From NCBI GenBank assembly GCA_963665555.2, contig OY762308.1, positions 248,001-312,000 on the forward strand: a stretch of 64,000 nt of DNA, written 5' to 3'. This document shows positions 8,607-17,131 of this stretch, one piece after another (position 1 is the first letter of the stretch; each line of letters begins with the position of its first letter). Made by a program: the position numbers and the translations under genes. This DNA is from CAXXXW01 sp963665555 (lineage in GTDB: Bacteria > Pseudomonadota > Alphaproteobacteria > Thalassobaculales > Thalassobaculaceae). The notes below the pieces were generated by a model. That model saw nothing but the letters and a program-made list of their open reading frames with translations, searched no databases and had not been told where the DNA came from.

Positions 8607-9245
8607 CTACCGCCCCTGCTCCTCGTGCCGGTAGAGCGAGGCGGGGACCCGGAACAGTTCCGGGTCGAGCGCCATGCCGCGCTCGACATCGAGCAGCGTG
8701 ACCCGGACCTCGATCCCCTGGGCGTCGCGGATCGCCCACCGGCGCAGTGCCAGCGGCCGGTCGGAGAACAGCAGCCGGGCGGACCCCGCTTGGGGGTCGT
8801 CCTTCATGGCGAGCACGACGGTCAGCGTGCCCTCGCCGCGCTCGACCGCCAGCACGTCGTGGTCGCCGGCCAGGTCCGCCTCGCCCCCCACCAGCGCGGC
8901 CAGCGGCGTGGAGCCGATCGGGATGTGGGTGACCTGCTCCAGCTCGTTGTCCACGAAGACCAGGAAGCCCCCTTTCGCCACCAGCAGGATCGGCGAGGGC
9001 GGGTCGTACTCGAACCGCATCCGCCCCGGCCGCGCGAGGTGCAGCCGGCCCGAAGCCGTCTCGCCCGTGCTGGCGTGCTGCGCGAAGCGGGCGCGCAGCG
9101 TGCCGATCCCGTCGAGATACGCCTCGACCCGGGCGAGGTCGGCGCGTTCGCGCGCGTCGAGGGCGGCGGCGCGGCCCGGCCCCGCCGCGGGCGCGGCCGC
9201 GAGCGCGGCGGCGAGGACGGAAAGGAGGAGCCGCCGGAGCGCCAT
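8607..9245 (-). CDS. lolA: outer-membrane lipoprotein carrier protein LolA
   Basis: Periplasmic chaperone of 212 residues that carries lipoproteins from the inner to the outer membrane. It begins with a Sec signal peptide (MALRRLLLSVLAAALAAA, cleavage near the AAA before LDARE). The mature part has the LolA pattern: LRARFAQHASTGETASGRLH, then GRMRFEYDPPSPILLVAKGG, then the FVDNELEQVT strand. It follows ftsK by 11 nt and is probably its co-transcribed neighbour, an order common in alphaproteobacteria. Confidence 0.9.
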   Translation of the reverse strand: MALRRLLLSVLAAALAAAPAAGPGRAAALDARERADLARVEAYLDGIGTLRARFAQHASTGETASGRLHLARPGRMRFEYDPPSPILLVAKGGFLVFVDNELEQVTHIPIGSTPLAALVGGEADLAGDHDVLAVERGEGTLTVVLAMKDDPQAGSARLLFSDRPLALRRWAIRDAQGIEVRVTLLDVERGMALDPELFRVPASLYRHEEQGR

Positions 9246-9256
9246 CGCGCCGCCCC

Positions 9257-11785
9257 TCAGTCCGCCGAACGGTCGCCGACCAGCACCTCGCGCTTGCCGA
9301 CATGGTTGGCGGCGCTCACCACGCCCTCGCCCTCCATCCGGTCGATGATGGCGGCGGCGCGGTTGTAGCCGATCTTCAGGTGGCGCTGGATGAAGCTGGT
9401 CGAGGCCTTGCGCTCGCGCGCGACGATCGCCACGGCGCGGTCGTAGAGGTCGTCGCCGTCGCCCTCCGGCTCGCCGGCGCCGAGGCCGTAGGGCGCCAGC
9501 GGGTCGCCCACCTCGTCCTCCTCGGTGATCGAGTCGTCGTATTCCGGCTCGCCCTGGGCGCGCAGGTGCAGCACCACGTCCTCGACCTCCTCGTCGGAGA
9601 CGAAGGGGCCGTGCACGCGGGTGATCCGGCCGCCGCCGGCCATGTGCAGCATGTCGCCCTGGCCCAGCAGCTGCTCCGCGCCCTGTTCGCCGAGGATGGT
9701 GCGGCTGTCGATCTTGGAGGTGACCTGGAAGCTGATCCGCGTCGGGAAATTGGCCTTGATGGTGCCGGTGATCACATCGACCGACGGGCGCTGCGTCGCC
9801 ATGACGACATGGATGCCGGCGGCCCGCGCCATCTGCGCCAGCCGCTGCACGGCGCCCTCGATGTCCTTGCCGGCGACCAGCATCAGGTCCGCCACCTCGT
9901 CGATCACCACAACCACGTAGGGCAGCGGCGAGAGGTCGAGCGGCTCGTCCTCGAACACCGGCTTGCCGGTCTCGGCGTCGAAGCCGGTCTGCGCCCGGCG
10001 CTTCAGGACCTCGCCCTTCTCGCGCGCCTCGGCGAGGCGGGCGTTGTAGCCGTCGATGTTGCGCACGCCGAGCTTCGACATCGCGCGGTAGCGGCTCTCC
10101 ATCTCGCGCACCGTCCATTTGAGCGCGACCACCGCCTTCTTCGGGTCGGTGACCACGGGACTCAGCAGGTGCGGGATGCCGTCGTAGATCGAAAGCTCCA
10201 GCATCTTGGGATCGACCATGATCAGGCGGCAGCGGTCCGGCGGCAGCCGGTAGAGCAGCGACAGGATCATGGTGTTGACCGCCACCGACTTGCCGGAGCC
10301 GGTGGTGCCGGCGATCAGCAGGTGCGGCATCCGGGCGAGGTCCACCGTGACCGGCGCGCCGCCGATGTCGTGGCCGAGCGCGATCGGCAGCTTCGCCCCC
10401 GACCTCGCCCAGGCGTCGGACTCCAGCACCTCGCGCAGGTACACCGTCTCGCGCGCCCCGTTCGGCAGTTCGATGCCGATGGCGTTGCGTCCCGGCACCA
10501 CCGCGACCCGCGCCGAGACCGCGCTCATCGAACGCGCGATGTCGTCGGCCAGCCCGATCACGCGGGCGGATTTGGTGCCGGGCGCCGGTTCGAGCTCGTA
10601 GAGCGTCACCACCGGGCCGGTGCGGATATTGACGATCTCGCCCTTGACGCCGAAGTCCTGGAGCACCGATTCGAGCATCCGCGCGTTGGCCTGGAGCGCG
10701 TCGCCGGAGGGGCGGCCGCGCCGCACGGCGGGCGGGCGCGCCAGCAGGTCGAGCGCGGGCCGGCGGTACTCCCCGGCCGGGGCGAGGTCGAGCGACTCCT
10801 GGCGCGCCGCGCGGCCGCGCCGCCCGGACCGCGCCGGCGCCGCCCGCCGCGCGCGGGAGGGAGCCTCGTCCGCGTCCGGGCCGTCCGGGCCGGCCTCGCG
10901 CCCGTCGGCCGCCCCGGTCCCGGCGTCCGCGCCCGTTCCGGCGTCGCCCTCGTAGGCCCCGTCCTCGTCGGCCCCGTCCTCGTCGGCCTCGTCGTCCTCC
11001 TCGAAATCCGCCGCGCCGCGGAAGGCGTCGGGCGGGGCCAGGACCGGCTCCCGGCGTTCCCCGGAGGCGCGCCGCGCCCGGCGCGCCCGCGCCGCCGCCG
11101 CCCCGATCCCGGCTCCGGCGGCGCGCCCGCCGGCCGCCGCGCCCCGGCCGCCGATGGCGAACGCGGCCCGCCCGACGAAGGCGAACGCGGTCCACAGCCG
11201 CCGGAAAAGCGCGCGCCAGTGCCGCGCCGTCGCGCCGTGGCACCAGGCCGCCGCGACCAGCGCGAACGGGGCGAGCAGCGCCGCGATGACGACGGTCCGG
11301 CCTTGCAGCGGCGTCTCCAGCCCGGCCAGCCAGTCGAGCGCCAGCCGGCCCAACGCGCCGCCCGGCTCGATATGTCCGGGCCACGGCGCGGGGAGGGGGA
11401 GCGCCGTCGCCGCCGCCGCGACCGCCATCACGGCAAAGGGAATGGCGAGGAGGCGCGCGACGAACCGCCGCCCGGCGCGACGCAGCAGCAGCCGTGTCCC
11501 CCAGGCAAGGGCGAGCGTGACGGGCAGCGCGGCGGCGAGGCCGAGCCATTGGAGCAGCAGGTCGGCCGCGGCCGCGCCCGGATAGCCGAGCAGGTTCGCC
11601 GCCTCCCCGCCGCCGGCGGCGTTGAACGAGGGGTCCGCCGCGCGATAGGTGGCCAGCGCCGCCGCGAGCGCCGCCGCCGCGGCGACCAGCAGCGCGCCGC
11701 CCAGCTCCGCCGCGCGCCGCCGCGGGAAGGCGCGCAGCGCCTCGCCCGCCGGGACCGCGCCCTCGGCCCTTTCCGTCGTCGCCAT
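9257..11785 (-). CDS. ftsK: DNA translocase FtsK
   Basis: Septum-anchored DNA pump of 842 residues for chromosome dimer resolution and segregation. Four hydrophobic segments lie in the first 170 residues. A low-complexity linker rich in Ala, Arg and acidic residues follows (an EEDDEADEDGADEDG stretch near residue 260). The RecA-like motor has Walker A GTTGSGKSVAVN near residue 490, Walker B VVVVIDEVADLM, and MATQRPSVDVITG. A C-terminal winged-helix gamma domain (about 780-842) carries the FIQRHLKIGYNRAA helix that reads KOPS sites. Starts 2 nt after the aminotransferase stop. The open frame runs further upstream but only as an antisense-type extension into that gene. Confidence 0.95.
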   Translation of the reverse strand: MATTERAEGAVPAGEALRAFPRRRAAELGGALLVAAAAALAAALATYRAADPSFNAAGGGEAANLLGYPGAAAADLLLQWLGLAAALPVTLALAWGTRLLLRRAGRRFVARLLAIPFAVMAVAAAATALPLPAPWPGHIEPGGALGRLALDWLAGLETPLQGRTVVIAALLAPFALVAAAWCHGATARHWRALFRRLWTAFAFVGRAAFAIGGRGAAAGGRAAGAGIGAAAARARRARRASGERREPVLAPPDAFRGAADFEEDDEADEDGADEDGAYEGDAGTGADAGTGAADGREAGPDGPDADEAPSRARRAAPARSGRRGRAARQESLDLAPAGEYRRPALDLLARPPAVRRGRPSGDALQANARMLESVLQDFGVKGEIVNIRTGPVVTLYELEPAPGTKSARVIGLADDIARSMSAVSARVAVVPGRNAIGIELPNGARETVYLREVLESDAWARSGAKLPIALGHDIGGAPVTVDLARMPHLLIAGTTGSGKSVAVNTMILSLLYRLPPDRCRLIMVDPKMLELSIYDGIPHLLSPVVTDPKKAVVALKWTVREMESRYRAMSKLGVRNIDGYNARLAEAREKGEVLKRRAQTGFDAETGKPVFEDEPLDLSPLPYVVVVIDEVADLMLVAGKDIEGAVQRLAQMARAAGIHVVMATQRPSVDVITGTIKANFPTRISFQVTSKIDSRTILGEQGAEQLLGQGDMLHMAGGGRITRVHGPFVSDEEVEDVVLHLRAQGEPEYDDSITEEDEVGDPLAPYGLGAGEPEGDGDDLYDRAVAIVARERKASTSFIQRHLKIGYNRAAAIIDRMEGEGVVSAANHVGKREVLVGDRSAD

Positions 11786-11787
11786 GG

Positions 11788-13026
11788 TCACCGCCTCCCG
11801 CCGGGCGCGGGCGCGCCGCCCGGCCCCGGTCCCTGGAACAGGATGTCCGCGAGGCGCGCCAGCCCCCGCTCCGTGGTCTCCTCGTCGTACACCAGCGCGA
11901 CGCGCAGGTAGGGATCGCCCGGATTGCGCCCGTCGGCGTCCTCGCGGCCCATCAGCGATCCCGGCATGGTCTTGATCCCGGCCTCGCGCCACAGCGTCCG
12001 CGCCGCCGCCACGCCGTCGCCCACGTCGAGCCACAGGAAGAAGCCGGCCGGCGGGACGAACAGGTCGGTCCGCGGCCCCAGCACCGCCTCGGCGATGGCG
12101 AAGTTGCGCTCGTAGCGCGCGCGGGCGCCGGACACATGCGCGTCGTCGCTCCACAGCGCGGTCGAGGCGTGGAGGATCGGCAGCGGCAGCGGCGCGCCGC
12201 CGAAGGTCACGAACTGGCGGTAGCGGGCGACGATCCGCTCGTCGCCGGCGAGGAAGCCGGACCGCAGGCCCGGCGCGCTGGACCGCTTCGAGAGCGAATG
12301 GAAGGAGACGAGGTTGCGCATCCCGTCGTCGAGCGCGCCGGGCGCCTCCAGGCCGCCGGCGGGCGGGTCGCCCCGGTAGATTTCGCAGTAGCACTCGTCC
12401 AGCGCGAGCACGAAATCGTGCTCCCGCGCCAGCGCGATCGCGCGGGCGAGGTAGTCCGGCGGGGCCACGGTCCCCTGCGGGTTGGCCGGCGTGCAGAGGA
12501 AGAACAGCGCCGTGCGCGCCAGCAATTCCTCGGGCAGCGCGTCGAGGTCGGGGAAGAAGCTGTTCTCGGCCCGCGCCGGGAGGTAGACCGGCTCGCCCCC
12601 GCCGGCCAGGGCCGAGCCCTGGTAGACATGGTAGAACGGGTTGGGCATCAGCACGGCGGGCCGGCGGCCGTCCTTCTCCGGCGGCGTGCAGAGGAAGCCG
12701 ATCTGGTACAGCGGCTCTCGCGTGCCGGCGGTGGGGATGACGTGGCGCTCGGGGTCCACCGCGCCGCCGGGCAGGGCGAAGCGCCGGCCGAGCCAGTCCG
12801 CCGCCGCCCGGCGGAAGGCCGCGTCGCCGTTCGGCGGCGGGTACTTGTTCCAGAGCCGGGCGTTGGCGGCGAGCGTCTCGGCCAGCACGGGCGGCGAGGG
12901 GGTCTGGGGCTCGCCGAGCGAGAAGAGGATCGGCGCGTCGTTCGTCCGCGGCGCGATGTCGGCGAGGATCTCGTTCAGCCGCGCGAAGGTGTACCGGTCG
13001 AACGGCGCCAGGTTGGGATTGAGCAT
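11788..13026 (-). CDS. class I/II aminotransferase, probable succinyldiaminopimelate aminotransferase (DapC type)
   Basis: PLP enzyme of 412 residues. The PLP lysine is K in FHSLSKRSSAPGLRSGF near residue 245, and the phosphate- and ring-binding residues are in LFFLCTPANPQGT and LALDECYCEIY. The SKRSSAPGLRSGF context is that of proteobacterial DapC, which makes N-succinyl-LL-diaminopimelate for lysine and peptidoglycan; substrate is inferred only. The ATG at 13026 is preferred to one at 13095 because a good promoter (13084-13112) overlaps the longer version. First gene of an aminotransferase-ftsK-lolA operon. Confidence 0.85.
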   Translation of the reverse strand: MLNPNLAPFDRYTFARLNEILADIAPRTNDAPILFSLGEPQTPSPPVLAETLAANARLWNKYPPPNGDAAFRRAAADWLGRRFALPGGAVDPERHVIPTAGTREPLYQIGFLCTPPEKDGRRPAVLMPNPFYHVYQGSALAGGGEPVYLPARAENSFFPDLDALPEELLARTALFFLCTPANPQGTVAPPDYLARAIALAREHDFVLALDECYCEIYRGDPPAGGLEAPGALDDGMRNLVSFHSLSKRSSAPGLRSGFLAGDERIVARYRQFVTFGGAPLPLPILHASTALWSDDAHVSGARARYERNFAIAEAVLGPRTDLFVPPAGFFLWLDVGDGVAAARTLWREAGIKTMPGSLMGREDADGRNPGDPYLRVALVYDEETTERGLARLADILFQGPGPGGAPAPGGRR

Positions 13027-13083
13027 CGCGGCCGCCCCCGCCCGGCCCCGGTCGCGGGCCGGCTTTCGGTGAGGAACGAATCT

Positions 13084-13112
13084 ATCGTACTTCATGCGGA
13101 CTTAACGGGCAA
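13084..13112 (-). promoter_or_regulatory. candidate promoter for the aminotransferase-ftsK-lolA operon
   Basis: Minus strand TTGCCC (13112-13107), 17-nt spacer, TACGAT (13089-13084), about 57 nt before the ATG at 13026. The -10 has the conserved TA and final T. It helps fix the start of the aminotransferase. Confidence 0.5.
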
Positions 13113-13235
13113 CCTTGAACCGGGAGTCGAAGCCGCGCCCGCCGGCGGCGCCTCGGAGGGCCTTGACGCGCGCCGGCGGATATGTCCCGATCGGCTGGCC
13201 GGCCGGTCGGCGGGCGGCGCGCGAGGGAACGGGCC

Positions 13236-13517
13236 ATGCAGGTTTTCGCGGCGTTCAAGGTTGCCGACCCGCAACGGGTGAAGGCCGGTCTCGACAAGTA
13301 TTACCGGGACAGCCATTACGACGCGGGCGGCGATGTCTTCTTCATCGCCACGGACGGCGAAACGACGCGCGAACTCGCCACCAAGATCGGCCTCGGCGAC
13401 GAGAACGAGGACGGCGTGACATCGGGGATCGTCGTCCCGGTCACCAACTTCTGGGGACGGCAAAGCATCGGCCTCTGGGAATGGATCGGCGTCAAGCAGA
13501 GTTTCAATGGCCGATAG
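13236..13517 (+). CDS. hypothetical protein, 93 residues
   Basis: Not recognised. The ATG at 13236 has GAGGGAA as a ribosome site. The protein is soluble, with no signal peptide or membrane span: MQVFAAFKVADPQRVKAG, a DSHYDAGGDVFFIATDG strand, then acidic GLGDENEDGVTSG and aromatic WGRQSIGLWEWIG. The alternation of strands and one helix suggests a small compact alpha/beta fold. Its last 11 nt overlap the start of the next gene, so the two are probably made together. Confidence 0.65.
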   Translation: MQVFAAFKVADPQRVKAGLDKYYRDSHYDAGGDVFFIATDGETTRELATKIGLGDENEDGVTSGIVVPVTNFWGRQSIGLWEWIGVKQSFNGR

Positions 13518-13791
13518 AGACAGCGCGACCCCGGACGAGGCCGCCGGCGCCCGCCGCCCCACCACGCCCGACCGGGCCGCCGCCGCGCACGGCGCGGACG
13601 GGAATGTCTGGATCGCGCAAGCCCTGAACCGGGCGAACGACAGGCTCGACGGCATCGAAAAACGGTTGCGGCGCGTCGAAAACCGGATCGCCTGGGCCCT
13701 GGGCCTGGCCATCGGCGTCGGATTCGTCGTCGGCGTCCTCTTCCAGGCGGCGGACCTCTCCTTCCGGATCGCGATCGTCCCGGCGCCCTGA
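13507..13791 (+). CDS. hypothetical small membrane protein with coiled coil
   Basis: Not recognised; 94 residues. A disordered, Ala/Arg/Pro-rich N terminus (about 1-30) is followed by a charged heptad-like helix LNRANDRLDGIEKRLRRVENR (split here as 41-61) and one transmembrane segment, ALGLAIGVGFVVGVLFQAA, then a short tail. This looks like a membrane-anchored coiled coil. It overlaps the preceding small gene by 11 nt. The opposite-strand amtB terminator follows 21 bp later. Confidence 0.65.
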   Translation: MADRDSATPDEAAGARRPTTPDRAAAAHGADGNVWIAQALNRANDRLDGIEKRLRRVENRIAWALGLAIGVGFVVGVLFQAADLSFRIAIVPAP

Positions 13792-13800
13792 ACGCGCGGG

Positions 13801-13840
13801 CGAAAAAAAGAGGGCCCGGGGACGGCGCCCCGGGCCCAAG
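13801..13840 (-). terminator. intrinsic terminator of glnK-amtB
   Basis: Perfect inverted repeat GGGCCCGGGG (13812-13821) and CCCCGGGCCC (13828-13837) with a 6-nt loop. Read on the minus strand, the stem is followed by TCTTTTTTTCG (13811-13801), a T-tract in the right place for termination of amtB. It is the clearest intrinsic terminator in the window. Confidence 0.88.
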
Positions 13841-13866
13841 GGGGGAGGAAAGTCTTGCCGGCCGGC

Positions 13867-15201
13867 TCAGATGGTCTGCGAGCCGTGGCCGAATTCGGGA
13901 TAGGCCTCCATGCCGCATTCGGCGCGGTCGAGGCCGATCGATTCCTCCTCGTCCGTCGGCCGGACGCCGATGGTCGCCTTCAGGACCAGCCAGACCAGCG
14001 CGCTGGCGACGAACACGAAGGCGCCGATGGCGACGATGCCGACGAGCTGCGTCCCGATGGAGGCGGCGGGGTTGCTGAACACCACGGCGATCGTGCCCCA
14101 CACGCCGCAGACCAGGTGCACCGGCACCGCGCCCACCACGTCGTCCACCTTCAGCTTGTCGAGCAGCGGGATCGCGACCACCACCAGCACGCCGCCGATG
14201 GCGCCGACCACCACCGCCAGGCCCGGCGCCGGGGCGAGCGGCTCGGCCGTGATCGCCACCAGCCCGCCCAGCGCGCCGTTGAGCGCCATGGTGAGGTCGA
14301 GCTTCTTGTACAGCGTCTGCGTCAGCAGGATCGCCGCGACCACGCCGGCGGCCGCCGCCAGGTTGGTGTTGATGTAGATGGTCGAGATCGCCACCGCGTC
14401 GGCGCCGCTGCCGAGCGCCAGCTGCGAGCCGCCGTTGAAGCCGAACCAGCCCATCCACAGGACGAAGGTTCCCAGCGTCGCCAGCGGCAGGTTGGCGCCC
14501 GGCATCGGGTTGACCCGCCCGCCGGCCCCGTATTTGCCCCGGCGCGCGCCGATCACGATCGCGCCCGCGAGCGCGGCCCAGCCGCCCACCGAATGGACGA
14601 TGGTGGAGCCGGCGAAGTCCGAGAAGCCCATCTCCGAAAGCCAGCCGCCGCCCCAGGTCCAGGCGCCCTGGATCGGGTAGATGATCCCGGTCAGCACGAC
14701 GACGAAGATCAGGAAGGAGAACACCTTCACGCGCTCGGCCACCGTGCCGGAAACGATGGAGCCGGCGGCCGCGACGAAGACCATCTGGAAGAACCAGTCC
14801 GATCCCGAAGCGTAGGCGTTGCCCTCGTCGGCGACGAAGCCGTCGGCGGTCACCGAGGGGTCGGAGGCGCTCCACGGGCCGGGCATCCCCCAGAACCCGC
14901 CATCGACGCCGCTGTACATCAGGTTGTAGCCGATCAGCCAGTACATGAGGCCGGCGACGGAATACAGCCCGATGTTCTTGGAACACTGCATCGTCGTGTT
15001 CTTGGAGCGCACCAGGCCGGCCTCGAGCATACAGAAGCCGGCGGCCATCCACATCACGAGGAAGCCGTGCATCAGGAAGGAGAGCGTGTCCAGGATGAAC
15101 GCCGTTTCGGCCGAAACCTCGGCCGACGCGACGCCGCCGAACGCCACCGTGGACAGGCCCACGGTCAGGCAGAACAGCGAGTAGAGCCAGAATTTCCTCA
15201 T
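13867..15201 (-). CDS. amtB: ammonium transporter AmtB
   Basis: Inner-membrane ammonium channel of 444 residues with an N-terminal signal-like segment (first 27 residues, ending GGVASA) and about 11 spans. The pore histidine pair is visible: H in STIVHSVGG and H in AVPVHLVCGVWG. The family signature region (FAGSTIVHSVGGWAALAGA) and C-terminal RPTDEEESIGLDRAECG tail, which GlnK docks to, are both present. It lies 13 nt after glnK. The operon should be induced in nitrogen limitation through the upstream sigma54-type promoter. Confidence 0.96.
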   Translation of the reverse strand: MRKFWLYSLFCLTVGLSTVAFGGVASAEVSAETAFILDTLSFLMHGFLVMWMAAGFCMLEAGLVRSKNTTMQCSKNIGLYSVAGLMYWLIGYNLMYSGVDGGFWGMPGPWSASDPSVTADGFVADEGNAYASGSDWFFQMVFVAAAGSIVSGTVAERVKVFSFLIFVVVLTGIIYPIQGAWTWGGGWLSEMGFSDFAGSTIVHSVGGWAALAGAIVIGARRGKYGAGGRVNPMPGANLPLATLGTFVLWMGWFGFNGGSQLALGSGADAVAISTIYINTNLAAAAGVVAAILLTQTLYKKLDLTMALNGALGGLVAITAEPLAPAPGLAVVVGAIGGVLVVVAIPLLDKLKVDDVVGAVPVHLVCGVWGTIAVVFSNPAASIGTQLVGIVAIGAFVFVASALVWLVLKATIGVRPTDEEESIGLDRAECGMEAYPEFGHGSQTI

Positions 15202-15214
15202 GGTTGCGTATCCC

Positions 15215-15553
15215 CTAGAGCGCGTCGCCGCCGGACTCGCCGGTGCGGATGCGCACGGCGGCCGACAGTTCGAGAACGAAAATCTTGCCGTCGCCGATGC
15301 GGCCGGTGCTCGCCGCGCGCTGCACGGTTTCGACGACCCGGTCGGCCGTCTCGTCCGCGACGGCGACCTCGATCTTCACCTTCGGAAGGAAATTCACCGC
15401 GTATTCGGCGCCGCGGTAGATTTCCGTTTGCCCCTTCTGCCGCCCGAAGCCCTTGACCTCGCTCACCGTCAGGCCCTGGATGCCCAGCGCCGTCAGCGCC
15501 TCGCGAACCTCGTCCAGCTTGAAGGGTTTGACGATCGCCATAACAAGCTTCAT
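15215..15553 (-). CDS. glnK: nitrogen regulatory protein P-II (GlnK)
   Basis: Trimeric signalling protein of 112 residues that senses 2-oxoglutarate, ATP and ADP and blocks AmtB when nitrogen is plentiful. The uridylylated tyrosine is Y51 in the T-loop GQTEIYRGAEY. Other family blocks are MKLVMAIVKPFKLDEVREAL and the C-terminal TGRIGDGKIFVLEL. Directly upstream of amtB, the standard pairing; I call it GlnK and not GlnB on that ground. Confidence 0.95.
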   Translation of the reverse strand: MKLVMAIVKPFKLDEVREALTALGIQGLTVSEVKGFGRQKGQTEIYRGAEYAVNFLPKVKIEVAVADETADRVVETVQRAASTGRIGDGKIFVLELSAAVRIRTGESGGDAL

Positions 15554-15605
15554 GTCGCCTCCACTCCTCTCGGGATCGGGCGCGCCGCGCCCCTGGCCTG
15601 GGTCT

Positions 15606-15621
15606 AACAAGAACCGTGCCG
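15606..15621 (-). promoter_or_regulatory. sigma54-type promoter for glnK-amtB
   Basis: The minus strand reads CGGCACGGTTCTTGTT: GGCAC and TTGT in the right phase, with GG and the -12 dinucleotide separated by 10 nt. It differs from consensus at the -12 dinucleotide (GT for GC). It lies about 50 nt before the glnK start. Sigma54 control by NtrC is the known rule for glnK-amtB operons; no clear NtrC palindrome was found nearby. Confidence 0.6.
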
Positions 15622-15644
15622 TTTTTGCCGCGGCGCACAAAAAC
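15621..15644. promoter_or_regulatory. inverted repeat next to the glnK promoter, possible operator
   Basis: Perfect 7-bp arms GTTTTTG (15621-15627) and CAAAAAC (15638-15644) with a 10-nt spacer, just upstream of and touching the -24 element. A-T rich in a GC-rich region. It does not match the NtrC consensus. It lies in the 323-bp gene-free stretch 15554-15876. Confidence 0.4.
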
Positions 15645-15791
15645 GCGACGGAGCGGGGCGTCGCGCGGCCCCGGCCGGCGGCGGGCGCGGCGCGGGACGG
15701 CGGCCGGGCGCCCACGATTCGATCGCTTGCCGCGCGGCGCCCATAAAACAGGCAAACGCGCCGGCGCGCCCGGCCGGCCCGGCGAAAGGGT

Positions 15792-15820
15792 TTGACGCGG
15801 CGCCCGGCCGCCCGTACTCC
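15792..15820 (+). promoter_or_regulatory. candidate promoter for the FAD hydroxylase
   Basis: TTGACG (15792-15797), 17-nt spacer, TACTCC (15815-15820), about 57 nt before the ATG at 15877. The -35 is good, the -10 weak. Confidence 0.4.
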
Positions 15821-15876
15821 CGTTCCCGTTCCGGCGGGCGGTCCGCGGGAGCGCGGGAGGCGGGCGAAGACGGCCG

Positions 15877-17115
15877 ATGGGCGCGGAGGAACGGGGCGCG
15901 GCGGCGCGCGGAACGCGGGACGCGGCGGTCGTCGGCGGCGGGCTTTCGGGGCTGGCGGCGGCGCTCGCGCTGGCGCGGTGCGGCCGGTCCGTCGTCCTGG
16001 TCGACCGGGAGCCGGCGGAGCCGCGAGGCGGGCCGGCGCGCGACGGCCGCACCACCGCCATCGCCGCCGCCGGCCGGGCGATGCTCTCCGCGCTCGGCGT
16101 CTGGGACGGCCTCGCCGCCGGGGCCTCGCCGATCCTCGACATCCGCGTGTCGGACGGCGCGTCGCGCCGCTTCGTGCATTACGGCCGCCGCGAGGCCGGC
16201 GGCGGGCCGATGGGCCATATCGTCGAGAACGCCGCGCTCCGGCGCGCGCTGCGCGACGCCGTCGCCGCCGATCCGGCGGTCGAGTTTCGCGCCGGGGCGG
16301 CGCTGGCGCGGTTCGAGGCCGGGCCGGGCGCGGTCGAAATCGGCACGGCGGACGGCGGCGAGGTCCGCGCCCGGCTGCTGGTCGGCGCGGACGGCCGCGA
16401 CAGCGCCGCGCGCCGCCTCTCCGGCATTCCCGCGACCCGGCTGTCCTACGGCCAGACGAGCATGGTCTGCGTCGTCGCGCACGGGCGGCCCCATCGCGGC
16501 GTGGCGCACGAGCGCTTCCTGCCCGGCGGGCCGCTCGCCTTCCTGCCGATGGCGGGGGACCGCTCCTCCGTCGTGTGGACCGAGCGGCGCGCGGCGGCGG
16601 CGGCCCTGATGGCGCTCGACGACGACGCCTTCGCCGACGCGCTGGCGGCCCGGTTCGACGACTGTCTCGGCGCGTTGCGGGTCGAGGGCCGGCGCTCGGC
16701 CTATCCGCTCTCGCTGGTCAATGTCGAGCGCCAGACCGCCCCGCGCCTGGCCCTGGTGGGCGACGCGGCGCACGGCATCCACCCCATCGCCGGGCAGGGT
16801 TTCAACCTCGGCCTGCGCGACGTCGCCTGGCTCGCCGAGGAGACGGCCGAGGCGGCCCGGCTCGGCCTCGACATCGGGGACGCCGAGGTCCTGCGGCGGT
16901 TCCAGACGCGCCGGCGCTTCGACGCGGCCGCCATCGTCTTCGCGACGGACGGGCTGAACCGGCTGTTCTCGAACGATTTCGCGCCCGCGCGGGCGGCGCG
17001 GCGCGCCGGGCTGGGGCTGGTGAACGGGCTGCCGGCGCTCAAGCGCGCCTTCACGCGCCACGCCATGGGCCTGTCGGGCGAATTGCCGAGCCTGCTGCGC
17101 GGCCGCCTGCCCTGA
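15877..17115 (+). CDS. FAD-dependent ubiquinone biosynthesis hydroxylase (UbiH/UbiF family)
   Basis: Flavin monooxygenase of 412 residues that hydroxylates the ubiquinone ring precursor. The dinucleotide-binding motif VVGGGLSGLAAALA is at residues 18-31, the family middle motif LLVGADGRDSAARR near 170, and the second FAD motif GDAAHGIHPIAGQGFNLGLRD near 295. Which ring position it hydroxylates (UbiH, UbiF, UbiL or UbiM role) cannot be told from sequence, so no symbol is given. It stands alone, back to back with glnK and convergent with the DUF971 gene. Confidence 0.88.
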   Translation: MGAEERGAAARGTRDAAVVGGGLSGLAAALALARCGRSVVLVDREPAEPRGGPARDGRTTAIAAAGRAMLSALGVWDGLAAGASPILDIRVSDGASRRFVHYGRREAGGGPMGHIVENAALRRALRDAVAADPAVEFRAGAALARFEAGPGAVEIGTADGGEVRARLLVGADGRDSAARRLSGIPATRLSYGQTSMVCVVAHGRPHRGVAHERFLPGGPLAFLPMAGDRSSVVWTERRAAAAALMALDDDAFADALAARFDDCLGALRVEGRRSAYPLSLVNVERQTAPRLALVGDAAHGIHPIAGQGFNLGLRDVAWLAEETAEAARLGLDIGDAEVLRRFQTRRRFDAAAIVFATDGLNRLFSNDFAPARAARRAGLGLVNGLPALKRAFTRHAMGLSGELPSLLRGRLP

Positions 17116-17131
17116 TTCCGGCCCGGCGGCC

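Noticed and set aside
9302..11911. 869-residue + strand frame over ftsK
   Set aside because: Shadow of ftsK; the minus strand has Walker and gamma-domain motifs.
13027..13095. Longer N terminus for the aminotransferase (ATG at 13095)
   Set aside because: It would overlap the -10 region of the best candidate promoter, and the extra residues are low complexity.
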